Source: Noviluteimonas lactosilytica (GTDB taxonomy: Bacteria > Pseudomonadota > Gammaproteobacteria > Xanthomonadales > Xanthomonadaceae). Taken from it: 64,000 bases of DNA. Within the stretch, counting starts at the first letter, position 1. The number at the start of each line of letters is the position of its first letter. Under the pieces are notes generated by a model that made no database searches, was not told the origin of the DNA, and saw only the letters and a list, made by a program, of their open reading frames with translations. The stretch lies in assembly GCF_020866925.1 (NCBI RefSeq), contig NZ_JAJGAK010000001.1:62001-126000 (forward strand), written 5' to 3'. Positions 17,927 through 27,918 of the stretch are shown here, piece by piece. The position numbers and the translations under genes were made by a program.

Positions 17927-18643
17927 ATGCTCAAGCCATTGCTCGCTGAAACGATCGGTACGTTCTGGCTCGTCCTCGGTGGTTGCGGCAGCGCGGTGCT
18001 CGCCGCGAACTTCGGCGGGGAAGGCAATCCGCTCGGCATCGGCCTCGTCGGCGTGTCGCTCGCCTTCGGTCTCACCGTCGTGACCGGTGCGTACGCACTC
18101 GGGCATATCTCGGGAGGCCACTTCAATCCCGCGGTCAGCGCCGGCCTCTGGGCCGGAGGCCGATTCCCCGGAAGCCAGCTCATCCCGTACTGGGTGGCGC
18201 AGACGCTCGGCGCGGTGCTCGCGGGCTTCGTGCTGTGGCAGATCATGCACGGGCGCGCGGATGTCGTGGTCGATCCGACATCGGCCGGTGCATTCGCGAC
18301 GAACGGGTTCGGTGCGATGTCGCCGGGCGGCTACTCGATGATGGCGGCGTTGCTTTGCGAACTGGTCATGACCGGCATGTTCCTCGTCGTGATCATGGGC
18401 GCGACCGACAAGCGCGCACCGGCGGGTTTCGCACCGCTCGCGATCGGCCTCGCGCTCACGCTGATCCACCTGATCAGCATCCCGGTCACCAACACGTCGG
18501 TGAATCCCGCGCGTTCGACCGGCGTTGCGTTGTTCACCGGCGGCGCGCCGCTCGCGCAGCTGTGGTTCTTCTGGGTGGTGCCGATCATCGGCGGCGTCAT
18601 CGGCGGTGCGCTGTATCGCTGGCTGATGCACCAGGATCGCTGA
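17927..18643 (+). CDS. aqpZ: Aquaporin Z
   Basis: A 238-residue MIP-family channel with six membrane helices and two NPA boxes (HFNPAVS near 66, SVNPARS near 191). The water-selective constriction residues of AqpZ are present: Phe in LAFGLTVV, His in LTLIHLISI, Thr in TNTSVN and Arg after the second NPA. These favour water over glycerol transport. It is 27 bp downstream of the SphA-type gene and 18 bp upstream of the DUF1704 gene, a probable three-gene unit. Confidence 0.96.
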   Translation: MLKPLLAETIGTFWLVLGGCGSAVLAANFGGEGNPLGIGLVGVSLAFGLTVVTGAYALGHISGGHFNPAVSAGLWAGGRFPGSQLIPYWVAQTLGAVLAGFVLWQIMHGRADVVVDPTSAGAFATNGFGAMSPGGYSMMAALLCELVMTGMFLVVIMGATDKRAPAGFAPLAIGLALTLIHLISIPVTNTSVNPARSTGVALFTGGAPLAQLWFFWVVPIIGGVIGGALYRWLMHQDR

Positions 18644-18661
18644 TGCGACGAGCATGATGCG

Positions 18662-19969
18662 ATGAACGCCAACCCCGTCGCCGCCGATCCCGCGCTCGAA
18701 CACCTGTTCGAGATCGATGCGCGCATCGCGAAACTGGGCGGCAAGATCCGCGTGCTCGACGCGATCGGCTGGCCGGCGGAGATGGAGGAACGCTTTCTCG
18801 CCGGCTGGCGCGCGGGCAAGCCCGAGCTCCCGCAACCGACGACGCAACCGCAGTCGCTCGACGCCGAAGTCGCCGAACTCGAAGCGTTGATGGCGTCGAT
18901 CGACCGCGGCCATCCCATCGGCCACTGGTTGTGGAAGACCGCGTGGAGTTACCGCGTCGCCGCGCAGATGCTGCGCGGGATCGGCACGCCGGAATTCACG
19001 AAGTGCTCCGCCCTGCTCTACGGACGGCCCGACACGATCTACAAGTCGCAGGATCTCACCGCGGCCGACGCCGCCGCGGACATGCTCGCGAGCACCGACC
19101 AGCTGATCGATGCGCGCCTGCTGCCGGAAATCCCGTGCGACATCCCCGCGGCCGACTTCGCCGAACTGCTGCGCGCGCGCATCGATCCGTTCTTCACCGA
19201 CGACAAGGTCGACGTCGTGCTCAACGCCGACCTCGCATCGAAGGCCGCCGCCGGCAGCAAGAAGATCACCCTGCGCGCGACGGCGATGTTCTCGCACCTC
19301 GACCTCGAGCAACTCGTGCAACACGAGGCCTTCATCCACACGGCGACGCTGCTCAACGGCAAGCACCAACCCTATCTGCGCTCGCTCGGCGTGGGCGCGC
19401 CGCGCACGACGCGCACGCAGGAAGGCCTGGCGACGTACTCGGAGATCATCACCGGCGCGATCGACCTCAATCGCCTGCGCCGCGTCGCGCTGCGCGTGGT
19501 GCGGGTGAAGGACGCGCTGGAAGGCGCCGATTTCATCGACGTGTTCAAGGCCTTCCTCGCCGCGGGCCAGACCGAAGTCGAAAGCTATCGCAGCGCCGCG
19601 CGCGTGTTCCGCGGCGGCGACGTGCGCGGGGGCGTGTGCTTCACCAAGGACGGCGCCTATCTCGAAGGCGTCATCCAGGTGCACCTGTTCATCTGCAAGG
19701 CACTGCACGACGGGCGCGCCGACGTATTGCGCATGCTGTTCTGCGGACGCGTGACGACGGCCGACGCCATCACGCTCACCCCGTTCCGCGATAGTGGCCT
19801 GATCGCCCCGGCCCGCTATGTTCCGCCGTGGGCCCGCGCGCCCGAGCGCGTGCTGGCGACCGTCGCATTCGCGGCGGCGACGAAGCGCTACAAGCTGGAC
19901 ACGTTCGAGTTCGATCGCTTCGTCGAGTATGAGGACGAGCGGATCGCTGAGTCGGGGATTGCCTGCTGA
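18662..19969 (+). CDS. DUF1704 'QEGLA motif' metallopeptidase-like protein
   Basis: 435 residues belonging to the family annotated as flavohemoglobin expression-modulating QEGLA-motif protein. It carries HEAFIHT (HExxxH, near residue 221) followed about 35 residues later by RTQEGLATYSE. In animal members of this fold (tubulin-detyrosinating MATCAP-type proteases), an HExxxH motif plus a downstream Glu binds zinc. A peptidase role here is inference from these residues. No signal peptide is present, so it is probably cytoplasmic. It follows aqpZ by 18 bp. Confidence 0.83.
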   Translation: MNANPVAADPALEHLFEIDARIAKLGGKIRVLDAIGWPAEMEERFLAGWRAGKPELPQPTTQPQSLDAEVAELEALMASIDRGHPIGHWLWKTAWSYRVAAQMLRGIGTPEFTKCSALLYGRPDTIYKSQDLTAADAAADMLASTDQLIDARLLPEIPCDIPAADFAELLRARIDPFFTDDKVDVVLNADLASKAAAGSKKITLRATAMFSHLDLEQLVQHEAFIHTATLLNGKHQPYLRSLGVGAPRTTRTQEGLATYSEIITGAIDLNRLRRVALRVVRVKDALEGADFIDVFKAFLAAGQTEVESYRSAARVFRGGDVRGGVCFTKDGAYLEGVIQVHLFICKALHDGRADVLRMLFCGRVTTADAITLTPFRDSGLIAPARYVPPWARAPERVLATVAFAAATKRYKLDTFEFDRFVEYEDERIAESGIAC

Positions 19970-19980
19970 AAGAAAAAGAA

Positions 19981-20133
19981 GCGGGAATGGGGAATAGGGA
20001 ATGGGGAAACGAGGCGACGATGCGCAGATGATTGCGTCGGTCGAAGCCCGCTTTCGCAAAAGACGATCTTCGACACGCGCGCGTTCAGCCGCAGCGCAGC
20101 GCCCTCTCCCTATTCCCCATTCCCTATTCCCGC
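19981..20133. repeat. Inverted pair of GGGAATR heptad repeats flanking 100 bp
   Basis: Left arm 19981-20006 (GCGGGAATGGGGAATAGGG...) and right arm 20108-20133 are inverted copies matching at 23 of 26 positions. Each arm is built from 7-bp GGGAATR units. The 100-bp spacer holds no gene. The element lies between convergent genes (DUF1704 stop 19969, symporter stop 20136) and could fold as a long stem in either transcript. Similar 'ggaatagggaatgggg' strings are common in Xanthomonadaceae intergenic regions (recalled, not searched). Confidence 0.8.
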
Positions 20134-20135
20134 TC

Positions 20136-21002
20136 CTAGGTCTTCGGCGCCGCCGCCGGCGCTTCGCACCGATGCATGTACATCACGTAAGGCAACCCCA
20201 TCAGCGCCGACACCAGCACGTACAACAGGATCGTGCCTGCGAAATGCTGGTCCGGGAAGTTCGCGGATGCCATCGTCAATGCGATCGCGGGGTGGCGGCA
20301 CGAACTCGCGAGGGCCAGGCCGATCGAATGTCCGCGGTCCGGCCGGCCCAGCAGGTGGCCGACGGCCATGCCGATCCCCACGAACACCACGATCGCGAGG
20401 ATCGTGCCGTCGCCGATCGCATCCCAGATCCCGCGCCATGCAGCGGCGAGCAGCACGATCACGGCGAGCGGCAACAGGATCTTCGCGATCCGGCCCACCA
20501 TCGGCGCGATGTGGTCCGCGAAGCGCGGCATCCTGCGCCGGATCAGCACGCCGACGACGAGCGGCAGCACGGCCATCACCAACACGATCTTCGCCACGGC
20601 GGAGACGGACAAGTTGAACTGGCGTTCGAACACCACGCTCAGGATCGCCGCGGACACCGGCACCGCGACGATCGCGACCAGCGACAACGTCAGCAGCAGC
20701 GACACCATGTACGCGTGTTCGCCGCCGGCGCGGTCGGACTTGGTCGGCAGCAACGGCGGGATCGGCGAAAACGCGAGCGCCACCAGGGCGAGTTCGGCCG
20801 TCCGGCGGAACTCGAACAGCGATTCCATCGCCAGCGCGACCGCGGGCATGATCAGCATCACCGACACGATCGACCTCACCAGCAGGCCAGGCCGACGCCA
20901 CAGGTACAGCAGGTCGTTGCGGCTCGCGTGCAGGCCGAAGCCGAGCACCGTGCAGACGATGCTCAGCTGGCAGGCCAGGATGACGATCGATTTCGGATCC
21001 AC
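20136..21002 (-). CDS. Bile acid:sodium symporter (SBF/BASS-type) family protein
   Basis: A 288-residue membrane protein with about nine to ten hydrophobic helices and the family's two discontinuous-helix regions (VALAFSPIPPLLPTKSDRAGG and LALASSCRHPAIALTMASANFPD). The SSCRHPAIA segment corresponds to the conserved cross-over motif. The substrate cannot be told from sequence, and bacterial members transport diverse organic anions. It shares a strand with the 21016 gene, with a 13-bp gap. Confidence 0.8.
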   Translation of the reverse strand: MDPKSIVILACQLSIVCTVLGFGLHASRNDLLYLWRRPGLLVRSIVSVMLIMPAVALAMESLFEFRRTAELALVALAFSPIPPLLPTKSDRAGGEHAYMVSLLLTLSLVAIVAVPVSAAILSVVFERQFNLSVSAVAKIVLVMAVLPLVVGVLIRRRMPRFADHIAPMVGRIAKILLPLAVIVLLAAAWRGIWDAIGDGTILAIVVFVGIGMAVGHLLGRPDRGHSIGLALASSCRHPAIALTMASANFPDQHFAGTILLYVLVSALMGLPYVMYMHRCEAPAAAPKT

Positions 21003-21015
21003 CGCGGCGTCTCGT

Positions 21016-21468
21016 TCAGCGGCCTTCGCGATACGTGTCGATGTCCACGCCCGCCGCGGTCGACTCGGCGAGTTGCAGCGCGAAGCGACGTTCGCCGCGC
21101 TTGGCGGTGATCCACACGTTGCCCTTGGCGATGTTGACGTTGTAGTCGCGGCTGCCGAGGGTCTTGCGGAAGCTGTCTCGCGCGGTCACCGCGATCCTGT
21201 TCGGCGTGTCGCCCTTTTTCACGTCGATGGTCAGTTCCGTCGGCGTGTCTTCGTCGTGTTGCCAGAGCAGGAAGCGAATCTGACCGTCGGACTGCGAGGT
21301 GCGGTCGAAGGCGATCTGCCACCGCTGGCCGATATCGCCGGGACGTTGCGCGGCGTTCGCCGCCGCGTTGGCTGCAGCGGGAGCGGCTTGCGCGACGGTC
21401 GCCTGCGCGAACGCGGGGCTGCAAGCCAGTGCAGCCACAAGCAGGAAAACAACGGGACGCAGGTTCAT
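21016..21468 (-). CDS. Exported protein of unknown function
   Basis: 150 residues: signal peptide (MNLRPVVFLLVAALACSPAFA), an Ala-rich linker, then a small beta-rich domain (IGQRWQIAFDRTSQSDGQIRF, ELTIDVKKGDTPNRIAV, NVNIAKGNVWITAKRGERRF). I do not recognise a family. It lies between the symporter and the second SphA-type transporter on one strand with 13-bp gaps, indicating an operon. Confidence 0.7.
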   Translation of the reverse strand: MNLRPVVFLLVAALACSPAFAQATVAQAAPAAANAAANAAQRPGDIGQRWQIAFDRTSQSDGQIRFLLWQHDEDTPTELTIDVKKGDTPNRIAVTARDSFRKTLGSRDYNVNIAKGNVWITAKRGERRFALQLAESTAAGVDIDTYREGR

Positions 21469-21481
21469 CGTGGCTCTCCGA

Positions 21482-22303
21482 TCAATGATGTTCCGGGAAC
21501 AGGAAGGTCACGCCGAGCCGGATACCCCAATCGGGTCCGTTCTCCGGCGCATCGAGATAACCGCGCACGCCGCCCACCAGGCTCAACCGTTGCTGGCCCA
21601 CGCGGATGACCTTGGAGTACGTGAGGTTGAGTGGCACCGTCCATTGTTCGTGCTCCCAGTCGTAACTCGACTCGAAGTTCACCGTCAGCGTCCTGGCGCC
21701 GGGGAACTGCTTGGCGACGAAGGGCTGCAGGAACGTCGCGCTGATGTCGTCCCGGTCGTCGTTACCCGCGAACGACCACAAATGGTTCATGAGCACGCCG
21801 TACGTCCAGCCACCCTGCGTCTGTCGCAACGCAATCATCGTCGGACCGGCCGCCCATTGCTCGCCGCCCAGCAGGTCGTCGGTCGCGCTCGGCAGGAGGA
21901 ACGCGGGACCGATGCCGAGCGTCCACCCGCCCGCGGTCGGCTGCTTCGGCGAGAAGAAGAACGAGGGCGTGATGTCGCCGAGGCCGAACTGGCTCTCGCG
22001 GCCGATGACGTCGTCCTGGTAGATCACCGGCACGATGACGCGCGTGATCAGGTTCCAGTTGTCGTTGATCGAGGTCGGGACGACCGGCTGGATGTTGAGC
22101 TTGTGCTGGACCCCGTCCTCGGGCTCGAAGCCGAAGTCCGCGTTGTATTGGAACGGCACGCTGATGAGCGAGGAGACGGGGTTCGACAGCTGCTTGGCCA
22201 GCGCTTCATCGCCGCCGGGCGCTTCCTGCGCGCATGCGCCGAACGCCGCGCCCAGGCCGATGGCGCAGGCGACAACCGCCCGGTTGCCGATTCGCGAACG
22301 CAT
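21482..22303 (-). CDS. Outer-membrane transporter-like protein, MetA-phenol family (second copy)
   Basis: 273 residues with a signal peptide (MRSRIGNRAVVACAIGLGAAFGACAQ) and a beta-barrel body: LISVPFQYNADFGFEP, WNLITRVIVPVIYQ, FGLGDITPSFFFSPK and a C-terminal strand IRLGVTFLFPEHH. These features match PF13557-type outer-membrane proteins, related to but clearly distinct from the gene at 16958. The start at 22303 begins the signal peptide. A perfect CAGTA/TACTG dyad lies 83 bp upstream. Likely first gene of the unit with 21016 and 20136. Confidence 0.82.
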   Translation of the reverse strand: MRSRIGNRAVVACAIGLGAAFGACAQEAPGGDEALAKQLSNPVSSLISVPFQYNADFGFEPEDGVQHKLNIQPVVPTSINDNWNLITRVIVPVIYQDDVIGRESQFGLGDITPSFFFSPKQPTAGGWTLGIGPAFLLPSATDDLLGGEQWAAGPTMIALRQTQGGWTYGVLMNHLWSFAGNDDRDDISATFLQPFVAKQFPGARTLTVNFESSYDWEHEQWTVPLNLTYSKVIRVGQQRLSLVGGVRGYLDAPENGPDWGIRLGVTFLFPEHH

Positions 22304-22385
22304 GCCCACCCCGCGTGATTGCCGAGGCACCTACCATGCGGGCCGCTCCCGCGAGCGGCCACCGCAAATCCACCGGAGCGGCGGT

Positions 22386-22399
22386 CAGTAGAAATACTG
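22386..22399. promoter_or_regulatory. CAGTA-N4-TACTG dyad upstream of the second SphA-type gene
   Basis: CAGTAGAAATACTG, identical (as reverse complement) to the copy at 13856-13869. It lies in the 121-bp gap between the DUF411 gene stop (22425) and the transporter start (22303), 83 bp upstream of the latter. Confidence 0.5.
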
Positions 22400-22424
22400 G
22401 CGGCGCGCGGCCGCCCGTGGTGCA

Positions 22425-22928
22425 TCAGTGATTCGCGAATACGCTGGTGTTGCCCGCCGCATCGACGAGTTCGACACCGAAAGGCTCCGCCTTCATCCCC
22501 GGCACTTCCATGCCCGGCGAACCCACCGGCATGCCGGGCAGCGCCAGGCCCTTCGCCTTGGGCTTCTCCTGCAACAGGCGCTTGATGTCCTCGGCAGGCA
22601 CATGGCCTTCGACGAAATAACCGCCGACCTCGGCCGTATGGCACGACGCACGATCGAGCGGCACGCCGAGCTTCTCCTTCACCGCGAACAGGTTTTCCTC
22701 GTTGCGCACTTCGACTTCGAAGCCCGCCTTCTGCACGTGTTCGACCCACGCGGCGCAGCAACCGCAGCTCGCGCTCTTGTGCACGATCATGCGCGGCCAT
22801 TGCATGGCGGGTGGCGCGGCGTCGGCGACCGCGACGGTTTCGTTCGCGACGGGTGCGGGCACGTTCGCCGACTGCGCCGTGCAGCCTGCGACGATCAACG
22901 ACAGCAATGCGAATGCGGCGAGTCTCAC
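22425..22928 (-). CDS. DUF411-family copper-associated lipoprotein
   Basis: 167 residues with a lipoprotein signal ([10 protein letters not shown]). The DUF411 domain has [19 protein letters not shown] (CxCC), [21 protein letters not shown] and [14 protein letters not shown], whose Cys, His and Met residues suit copper binding in the periplasm. The start is GTG at 22928 with AGGAG 7 nt upstream. It overlaps the stop of the Cu-ATPase gene (GTGA), making it the last gene of the copper operon. Confidence 0.88.
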   Translation of the reverse strand: MRLAAFALLSLIVAGCTAQSANVPAPVANETVAVADAAPPAMQWPRMIVHKSASCGCCAAWVEHVQKAGFEVEVRNEENLFAVKEKLGVPLDRASCHTAEVGGYFVEGHVPAEDIKRLLQEKPKAKGLALPGMPVGSPGMEVPGMKAEPFGVELVDAAGNTSVFANH

Positions 22929-25225
22929 GAGGCGTCTCCTGTTTCATCGAACGATACGCGATTCAGCCGCAGCGCGTTGGTCACGACCGATACCGAGCTC
23001 AGGCTCATGGCGAGCGCCGCGAGCATCGGGCTGAGCAACACGTGGAAGGCCGGATACAGCACGCCCGCCGCCACCGGCACGCCGATCGCGTTGTACGCGA
23101 ACGCGAAGCCGAGGTTCTGCTTCATGTTGCGCACCGTCGCCTCCGACAACGCGCGGGCGCGCACGATCCCGCGCAGGTCGCCCTTCACGAGCGTGACCTG
23201 CGCGCTCGACATCGCGACGTCCGTGCCCGTGCCCATCGCGATGCCGACATCGGCCGCCGCGAGCGCGGGCGCATCGTTGATCCCGTCGCCCGCCATCGCG
23301 ACGCGACGTCCCTGTCGCTTCAGGCGCTGCACGAGCGCGGCCTTGTCGGCGGGACTGACTTCGCCATGGAATTCGTCGATGCCGAGCTTGCGCGCGACGG
23401 CCTGCGCGGTCGTGGCGCCGTCGCCGGTGGCCATGATCACGTGCATGCCGGCACGACGCAGCGCCTCGAGTGCAGGCGCCGCCGATGCCTTGATCGGATC
23501 GGAGACCGCGATCAGGCCCGCGAGTCGGCCGTCTATGGCCAGGAACATCACGCTGGCGCCTTCGCTGCGAAAACGTTCTGCCTGTTCGCGCATCGTATCG
23601 ATGGACACATTCGCGCCCTCCATCAGGCGCGTGTTGCCGAGCAGCACGTCGCGCCCTTCGATGCGACCACGCACGCCCAGTCCCGTGACCGATTCGAAAT
23701 CGTCGGCGCGCGCGAGCGTCACGTTCCTGCGTCGCGCTTCATCGACGATCGCGGCGGCCAGCGGATGTTCGCTGCCCTGGTCGAGGCTTGCCGCCACGCG
23801 CAACACGTCGTCCGGCGTGCATTCGCCGAACCCGATCGCCTCCTGGTACGCAGGACGCCCTTCCGTCAGCGTGCCCGTCTTGTCGACGATCAGCGTATCG
23901 ATGCGGCGCAGGTGTTCGATCGCCTCCGCGTCGCGGAACAACACGCCGCTGCCGGCCGCGCGACCGGTTGCCACCATGATCGACATCGGCGTCGCCAGGC
24001 CCAGCGCGCACGGACAGGCGATGATCAGCACGGAGATCGCGTTGAGCACCGCGTAGGTCCACGACGGCGACGGCCCGAACACGCCCCACGCGAAGAACGT
24101 CGCAACGGCGACGCCCAGCACCGCGAGTACGAACCAGAACGCCACCTTGTCCGCCATCCGCTGCATCGGCGCGCGCGACCGCTGCGCCTGCGCCACGAGC
24201 TGCACGATCTGCGCAAGCACCGTGTCCGACCCGACCTTCTCCGCGCGCATGAGCAGGCTGCCGGTGCCGTTGATGGTCGCGCCGATCACGCGATCGCCCG
24301 GCGACTTCGTGACGGGCATCGGTTCGCCGGTCAGCATCGACTCGTCGATGCTCGAGCGGCCTTCGATCGCGACGCCGTCGACCGGCACCTTTTCGCCCGG
24401 ACGTACGCGCAGGGTGTCGCCGACATGGACGTGTTCCAGCGGAATGTCTTCCTCGACGCCGTCGGCGCGGATCCGCCTGGCCGTGCGCGGCGCGAGCCCG
24501 AGCAGCGCCTTGATCGCCGCGGAGGTCTTCGAGCGCGCGCGCAGTTCGAGCAATTGGCCGAGCAGCGTCAACGAGACGATCACCGCGGCCGCCTCGAAGT
24601 AGACCGCGACGCGGCCGTGCGCCTGGAAGGAAGGCGGAAACACGCCCGGCGCGAGCACCGCGACGGTGCTGTAACCGAAGGCCGCAGCCACGCCGATGCC
24701 GATCAGCGTCCACATGTTGGGGCTGAGGTTGCGGATCGATTGCACGCAACGTTCGAAGAACGGCCAGCCCGCCCACAACACCACGGGCGTCGCGAACGCC
24801 AGTTCGATCCAGCTGCGCGTGTCCGCGGGGATGGGCATGCGGTCGCCGAACATGCCGAGCACGAACACGACGACGGTCAACGGCAGCGTCCACCAGAAGC
24901 GACGGCCGAAGTCGCGCAGCTCGGGGTTCTCTTCATCGTCGAGGCTCGGCATCTCCGGCTCGAGCGCCATGCCGCAGATCGGACACGTGCCCGGGCCCTG
25001 CTGGCGGATCTCGGGGTGCATGGGGCACGTGTAAATCGCGTCGGACGAGGTCGACGGCCTCGACGACGCGGGCGTCGCCTGTTTCGCCAGATACGTCGCC
25101 GGCGACGCGATGAACTTCGTGCGGCAACCCGCCGAACAGAAGTGGTACTCCGCGCCATCGTGCCGCGCGTGATGCGGCGTGCGCGCCGGATCGACGTCCA
25201 TTCCGCACACAAGATCCTTGGCCAT
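22925..25225 (-). CDS. copA: Copper-exporting P1B-type ATPase CopA with YHS and metal-binding N-terminus
   Basis: 766 residues. The N-terminus carries a YHS domain ([20 protein letters not shown], residues 1-45) and a heavy-metal-binding segment [19 protein letters not shown] (about 64-90) instead of the usual CxxC HMA domains. The ATPase core has TGEPMPV, the membrane metal site [13 protein letters not shown] (CPC near 406), phosphorylated Asp in [10 protein letters not shown] (near 447), SEHPLA and [16 protein letters not shown]. It pumps Cu(I) out of the cytoplasm. Start 25225 was chosen for GGAGAGGAC directly upstream; the open frame continues far beyond it. Confidence 0.95.
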   Translation of the reverse strand: MAKDLVCGMDVDPARTPHHARHDGAEYHFCSAGCRTKFIASPATYLAKQATPASSRPSTSSDAIYTCPMHPEIRQQGPGTCPICGMALEPEMPSLDDEENPELRDFGRRFWWTLPLTVVVFVLGMFGDRMPIPADTRSWIELAFATPVVLWAGWPFFERCVQSIRNLSPNMWTLIGIGVAAAFGYSTVAVLAPGVFPPSFQAHGRVAVYFEAAAVIVSLTLLGQLLELRARSKTSAAIKALLGLAPRTARRIRADGVEEDIPLEHVHVGDTLRVRPGEKVPVDGVAIEGRSSIDESMLTGEPMPVTKSPGDRVIGATINGTGSLLMRAEKVGSDTVLAQIVQLVAQAQRSRAPMQRMADKVAFWFVLAVLGVAVATFFAWGVFGPSPSWTYAVLNAISVLIIACPCALGLATPMSIMVATGRAAGSGVLFRDAEAIEHLRRIDTLIVDKTGTLTEGRPAYQEAIGFGECTPDDVLRVAASLDQGSEHPLAAAIVDEARRRNVTLARADDFESVTGLGVRGRIEGRDVLLGNTRLMEGANVSIDTMREQAERFRSEGASVMFLAIDGRLAGLIAVSDPIKASAAPALEALRRAGMHVIMATGDGATTAQAVARKLGIDEFHGEVSPADKAALVQRLKRQGRRVAMAGDGINDAPALAAADVGIAMGTGTDVAMSSAQVTLVKGDLRGIVRARALSEATVRNMKQNLGFAFAYNAIGVPVAAGVLYPAFHVLLSPMLAALAMSLSSVSVVTNALRLNRVSFDETGDAS

Positions 25226-25263
25226 GTCCTCTCCAGGGTGATGCATATTCAGGCCATGCGTCT

Positions 25264-26070
25264 TCAGAACCACACCCGCACGCCCGCGACGATGCGGGTG
25301 TCGCGCTTCTCTTCGCCGCGCGCATCGCGGAAGTCCGCCGTGTCGCCGAACGCGCGCTCGTGCACGACGCCGATGTACGGCGCGAACTTGCGATGGGCCT
25401 CGTAACGCAGGCGCAGTCCCGCTTCCATCGTCGACAAGCCGGAACCGACGCCTCGAAGTGCATCGTCCTTGCCATTGAAGTTCGCTTCGACCAGCGGCTG
25501 CAGCACGAGGCGATTGGTCAGCAGCAATTCGTACTCGACTTCCACGCGCGCGGCCGTGCGACCGGAAGCGCCGACATACGCCGTCGCTTCGACTTCGAAC
25601 TTGTACGGCGCGATGCCGACGACGCCGATCGCCGCCCAGTCCTGCGACGCGCCCGGCTTGAAGTCGTGGCGCACACCCGCGACGACATCCCACCATCGCG
25701 CGACCGGTCGGCCGTAAAGCACTTCCAAATCGGCGGACTCGGTGCGGCTGTCGACGCGCTCGCCTTCCGAACGCAGCCACAACTTGTCGGTGTCGGTGCC
25801 GATCCACGCCTGGCCTTCCCATTGCTGCCCGGTGCCGTGATCGGTGTCGAACGCTTCGAGGCGATTGAGCAGCACCTTGGAATGCACGGTGTTGTCGTGC
25901 ACGGGATGCGCTTGCGAAGGCGGGCGCGCGGCTTCGCGATCGGCGTCGGTCAACACGGGGATCGGCGTGCGCGGTTCGTCCTTTCGTTGGTGGTGCCCGT
26001 GGTGCTGCGCGTAGGCATTCGCAGACAGGAGCATCGCCGCCGCGAGCGCGGTCATCGTGAGCGTCTTCAT
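25264..26070 (-). CDS. copB: Copper resistance outer-membrane protein CopB
   Basis: 268 residues: signal peptide ([22 protein letters not shown]), a short His-rich start ([10 protein letters not shown]), then the CopB domain ([76 protein letters not shown]) ending in VRVWF, a typical barrel C-terminus. The Met/His-rich N-terminal region found in many CopB proteins is very short here. The ATG overlaps the multicopper-oxidase stop (ATGA). Confidence 0.93.
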   Translation of the reverse strand: MKTLTMTALAAAMLLSANAYAQHHGHHQRKDEPRTPIPVLTDADREAARPPSQAHPVHDNTVHSKVLLNRLEAFDTDHGTGQQWEGQAWIGTDTDKLWLRSEGERVDSRTESADLEVLYGRPVARWWDVVAGVRHDFKPGASQDWAAIGVVGIAPYKFEVEATAYVGASGRTAARVEVEYELLLTNRLVLQPLVEANFNGKDDALRGVGSGLSTMEAGLRLRYEAHRKFAPYIGVVHERAFGDTADFRDARGEEKRDTRIVAGVRVWF

Positions 26071-27848
26071 TCCTCGACCCTCACTTCGCGCATCATCCCC
26101 GCCTCCATGTGGAACAGCAGGTGGCAGTGGTACGCCCATCCGCCGAGCGCATCTGCCCGCACGCGATAGGTGCGGCGCGTGCCCGGTGGAATGTCGAGCG
26201 TGTGCTTGCGCACGAGGAAGTTGCCCTGCTCGTCCTCCAGGTCGCTCCACATGCCGTGCAGGTGGATCGGGTGCGTCATCATCGTGTCGTTGACCAGCAC
26301 GATGCGCAGGCGCTCGCCGTAGTTCATGCGCAACGGTTCGGCCTGCGAGAACTTCTCACCGTTGAAGCCCCACGCGAAGCGCTCCATGTGCCCGGTGAGA
26401 TGCAGTTCGATCTCGCGACCCGGATCGCGACCATCGGGATCGTCGAACGCGCTCTTCAACATGCCGTAGCTGAGGACCTTGCGCCCGTTGTCGCGCAAGC
26501 CGATGCCGGGATCGTCGAGGCGCGGCGTCGGCGACATCGCCTGCATGTCGACGAAGGGGTTGTTCGACTCGCTGGCAGGATGCGACTGCATCGCGGGCGC
26601 CTGCGACGTCGCAGGCATGTCGTGCCCCATCGCCGCGTGATCCATGCCCGGCATGTCCATGCCGGCCATGTCGTGTCCCGTCGCGCCATGGTCCATCGCG
26701 CCATGCCCCATGTCGGCCATCGCCAGGATCGCGCGCGGATCCAGCGCGGGCACCGGGGCGCGCAGTCCTTCGCGCACGGCGAGCGTGCCGCTCACGTAGC
26801 CGGTGTGGCCCATGTCCTGGGCGAAGATCGTGTACGCATCCTGGCCGGCGGGTTCGACGATCACGTCGTAGGTTTCCGCCGGCGAGATGCGGAACTCGTC
26901 GATCGTCACCGGGTGCACGTGCTGGCCATCCGCCGCGACGACGGTCATCTTCAGGCCGGGAATGCGCACGTCGAAGTACGTCATCGACGAGCCGTTGATG
27001 AAGCGCAGCCGCACCTTCTCGCCGGACCGGAACAAGCCCGTCCAGTTCGCGAGCGACGTCGCGCCGTTCATCAGGTACGTGTAGGTGTGCGCGTTGACGT
27101 CCGACAGATCGGTCGGCGTCATGCGCATCTTGCCCCACGCCTTCCGGTCATCGATCGTGGTCGACATGCCGTCGCGCTTCGCATCGCGCATGAAGTCGCC
27201 GACGGTGCGCTTGTAGTAGTTGTCGTAGCCCGGCATCTTCTTCAGCCGCGCGAACAGCGCCGACGGATCCAGGTCCGTCCAGTCGGTGAGCATCACCACG
27301 TGCTCGCGGTCGTACGCGAACGGCTCCGGCGCGATCGGATCGATGACCAGCGGCCCGTACAGTCCAGCCTGTTCCTGGAAGCCGGAATGGCTGTGGTACC
27401 AGTACGTGCCGCCCTGCTGCACGGTGAAGCGGTAGTGGTACGTCTCGCCGCGCCCGATGCCGTCGAAGCTGATGCCCGGCACGCCGTCCATGTTGGCCGG
27501 CAGCAGGATGCCGTGCCAATGGATCGACGCTTCGTGCCCGTGGATGGAGCCCGCGGGAAGCGCATTGCGCACGCGCAGGTTGACCGTCGTGCCTTCCTTC
27601 CAGCGCAGCAGCGGCGCGGGAATGGTGCCGTTGACGGTGATGGCGGTGCGCACGCGGCCGGTGAAGTTGGCGGGCGACTCGCCGATGACGAGGTCGAACT
27701 CGGTGCCGCTCAACGCGGCGCCGCGCATCGCGCCGGGCGATGCACGCAGCGGCCATCCACCGGCGCCGGCCAGCAGGCCGGCGGCCGCGAGGCCTTGCAC
27801 GAAGCGACGACGCGATGGATCGATGGACGACATGTTGCTGGCCGGCAT
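26067..27848 (-). CDS. Copper resistance multicopper oxidase CopA (PcoA-type)
   Basis: 593 residues with a Tat signal ([17 protein letters not shown]). Three cupredoxin domains carry the copper ligands: [33 protein letters not shown] and [15 protein letters not shown] Met/His-rich insert at about 380-415 (repeats of the MDH/MGH type) fits periplasmic Cu(I) binding and oxidation. Two near starts exist (27848, and 27833 at MSSIDPS); neither has a strong Shine-Dalgarno, and the upstream one leaves a 29-nt leader from the predicted CueR promoter. First gene of the operon MCO-copB-copA(ATPase)-DUF411. In the literature this gene is also named copA or pcoA. Confidence 0.94.
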   Translation of the reverse strand: MPASNMSSIDPSRRRFVQGLAAAGLLAGAGGWPLRASPGAMRGAALSGTEFDLVIGESPANFTGRVRTAITVNGTIPAPLLRWKEGTTVNLRVRNALPAGSIHGHEASIHWHGILLPANMDGVPGISFDGIGRGETYHYRFTVQQGGTYWYHSHSGFQEQAGLYGPLVIDPIAPEPFAYDREHVVMLTDWTDLDPSALFARLKKMPGYDNYYKRTVGDFMRDAKRDGMSTTIDDRKAWGKMRMTPTDLSDVNAHTYTYLMNGATSLANWTGLFRSGEKVRLRFINGSSMTYFDVRIPGLKMTVVAADGQHVHPVTIDEFRISPAETYDVIVEPAGQDAYTIFAQDMGHTGYVSGTLAVREGLRAPVPALDPRAILAMADMGHGAMDHGATGHDMAGMDMPGMDHAAMGHDMPATSQAPAMQSHPASESNNPFVDMQAMSPTPRLDDPGIGLRDNGRKVLSYGMLKSAFDDPDGRDPGREIELHLTGHMERFAWGFNGEKFSQAEPLRMNYGERLRIVLVNDTMMTHPIHLHGMWSDLEDEQGNFLVRKHTLDIPPGTRRTYRVRADALGGWAYHCHLLFHMEAGMMREVRVEE

Positions 27849-27883
27849 GCAGGTTCCGTTCGGGGGAGCTCGGATCGGGATGC

Positions 27884-27914
27884 AGGATGGGCCTTCCCAT
27901 GATGGTAAGGTCAA
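27884..27914 (-). promoter_or_regulatory. CueR-type promoter of the copper operon
   Basis: On the minus strand, -35 TTGACC (27909-27914) and -10 CATCCT (27884-27889) are separated by a 19-bp spacer, the over-long spacing that MerR-family activators correct. The spacer contains the dyad ACCTTACC...GGGAAGGC, close to the E. coli CueR operator at PcopA (TTGACC, 19 bp, GGAAGG). The -35 lies 5 bp from the cueR start codon, so bound CueR could also repress its own gene. Confidence 0.85.
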
Positions 27915-27918
27915 GCAC

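Noticed and set aside
14387-20059. Very long open frame (1890 codons) on the minus strand across the kinase, porin, aquaporin and DUF1704 genes
   Set aside because: Only the part below 15073 is family-like (response regulator). The rest is antisense to well-supported genes, an effect of high GC at third codon positions.
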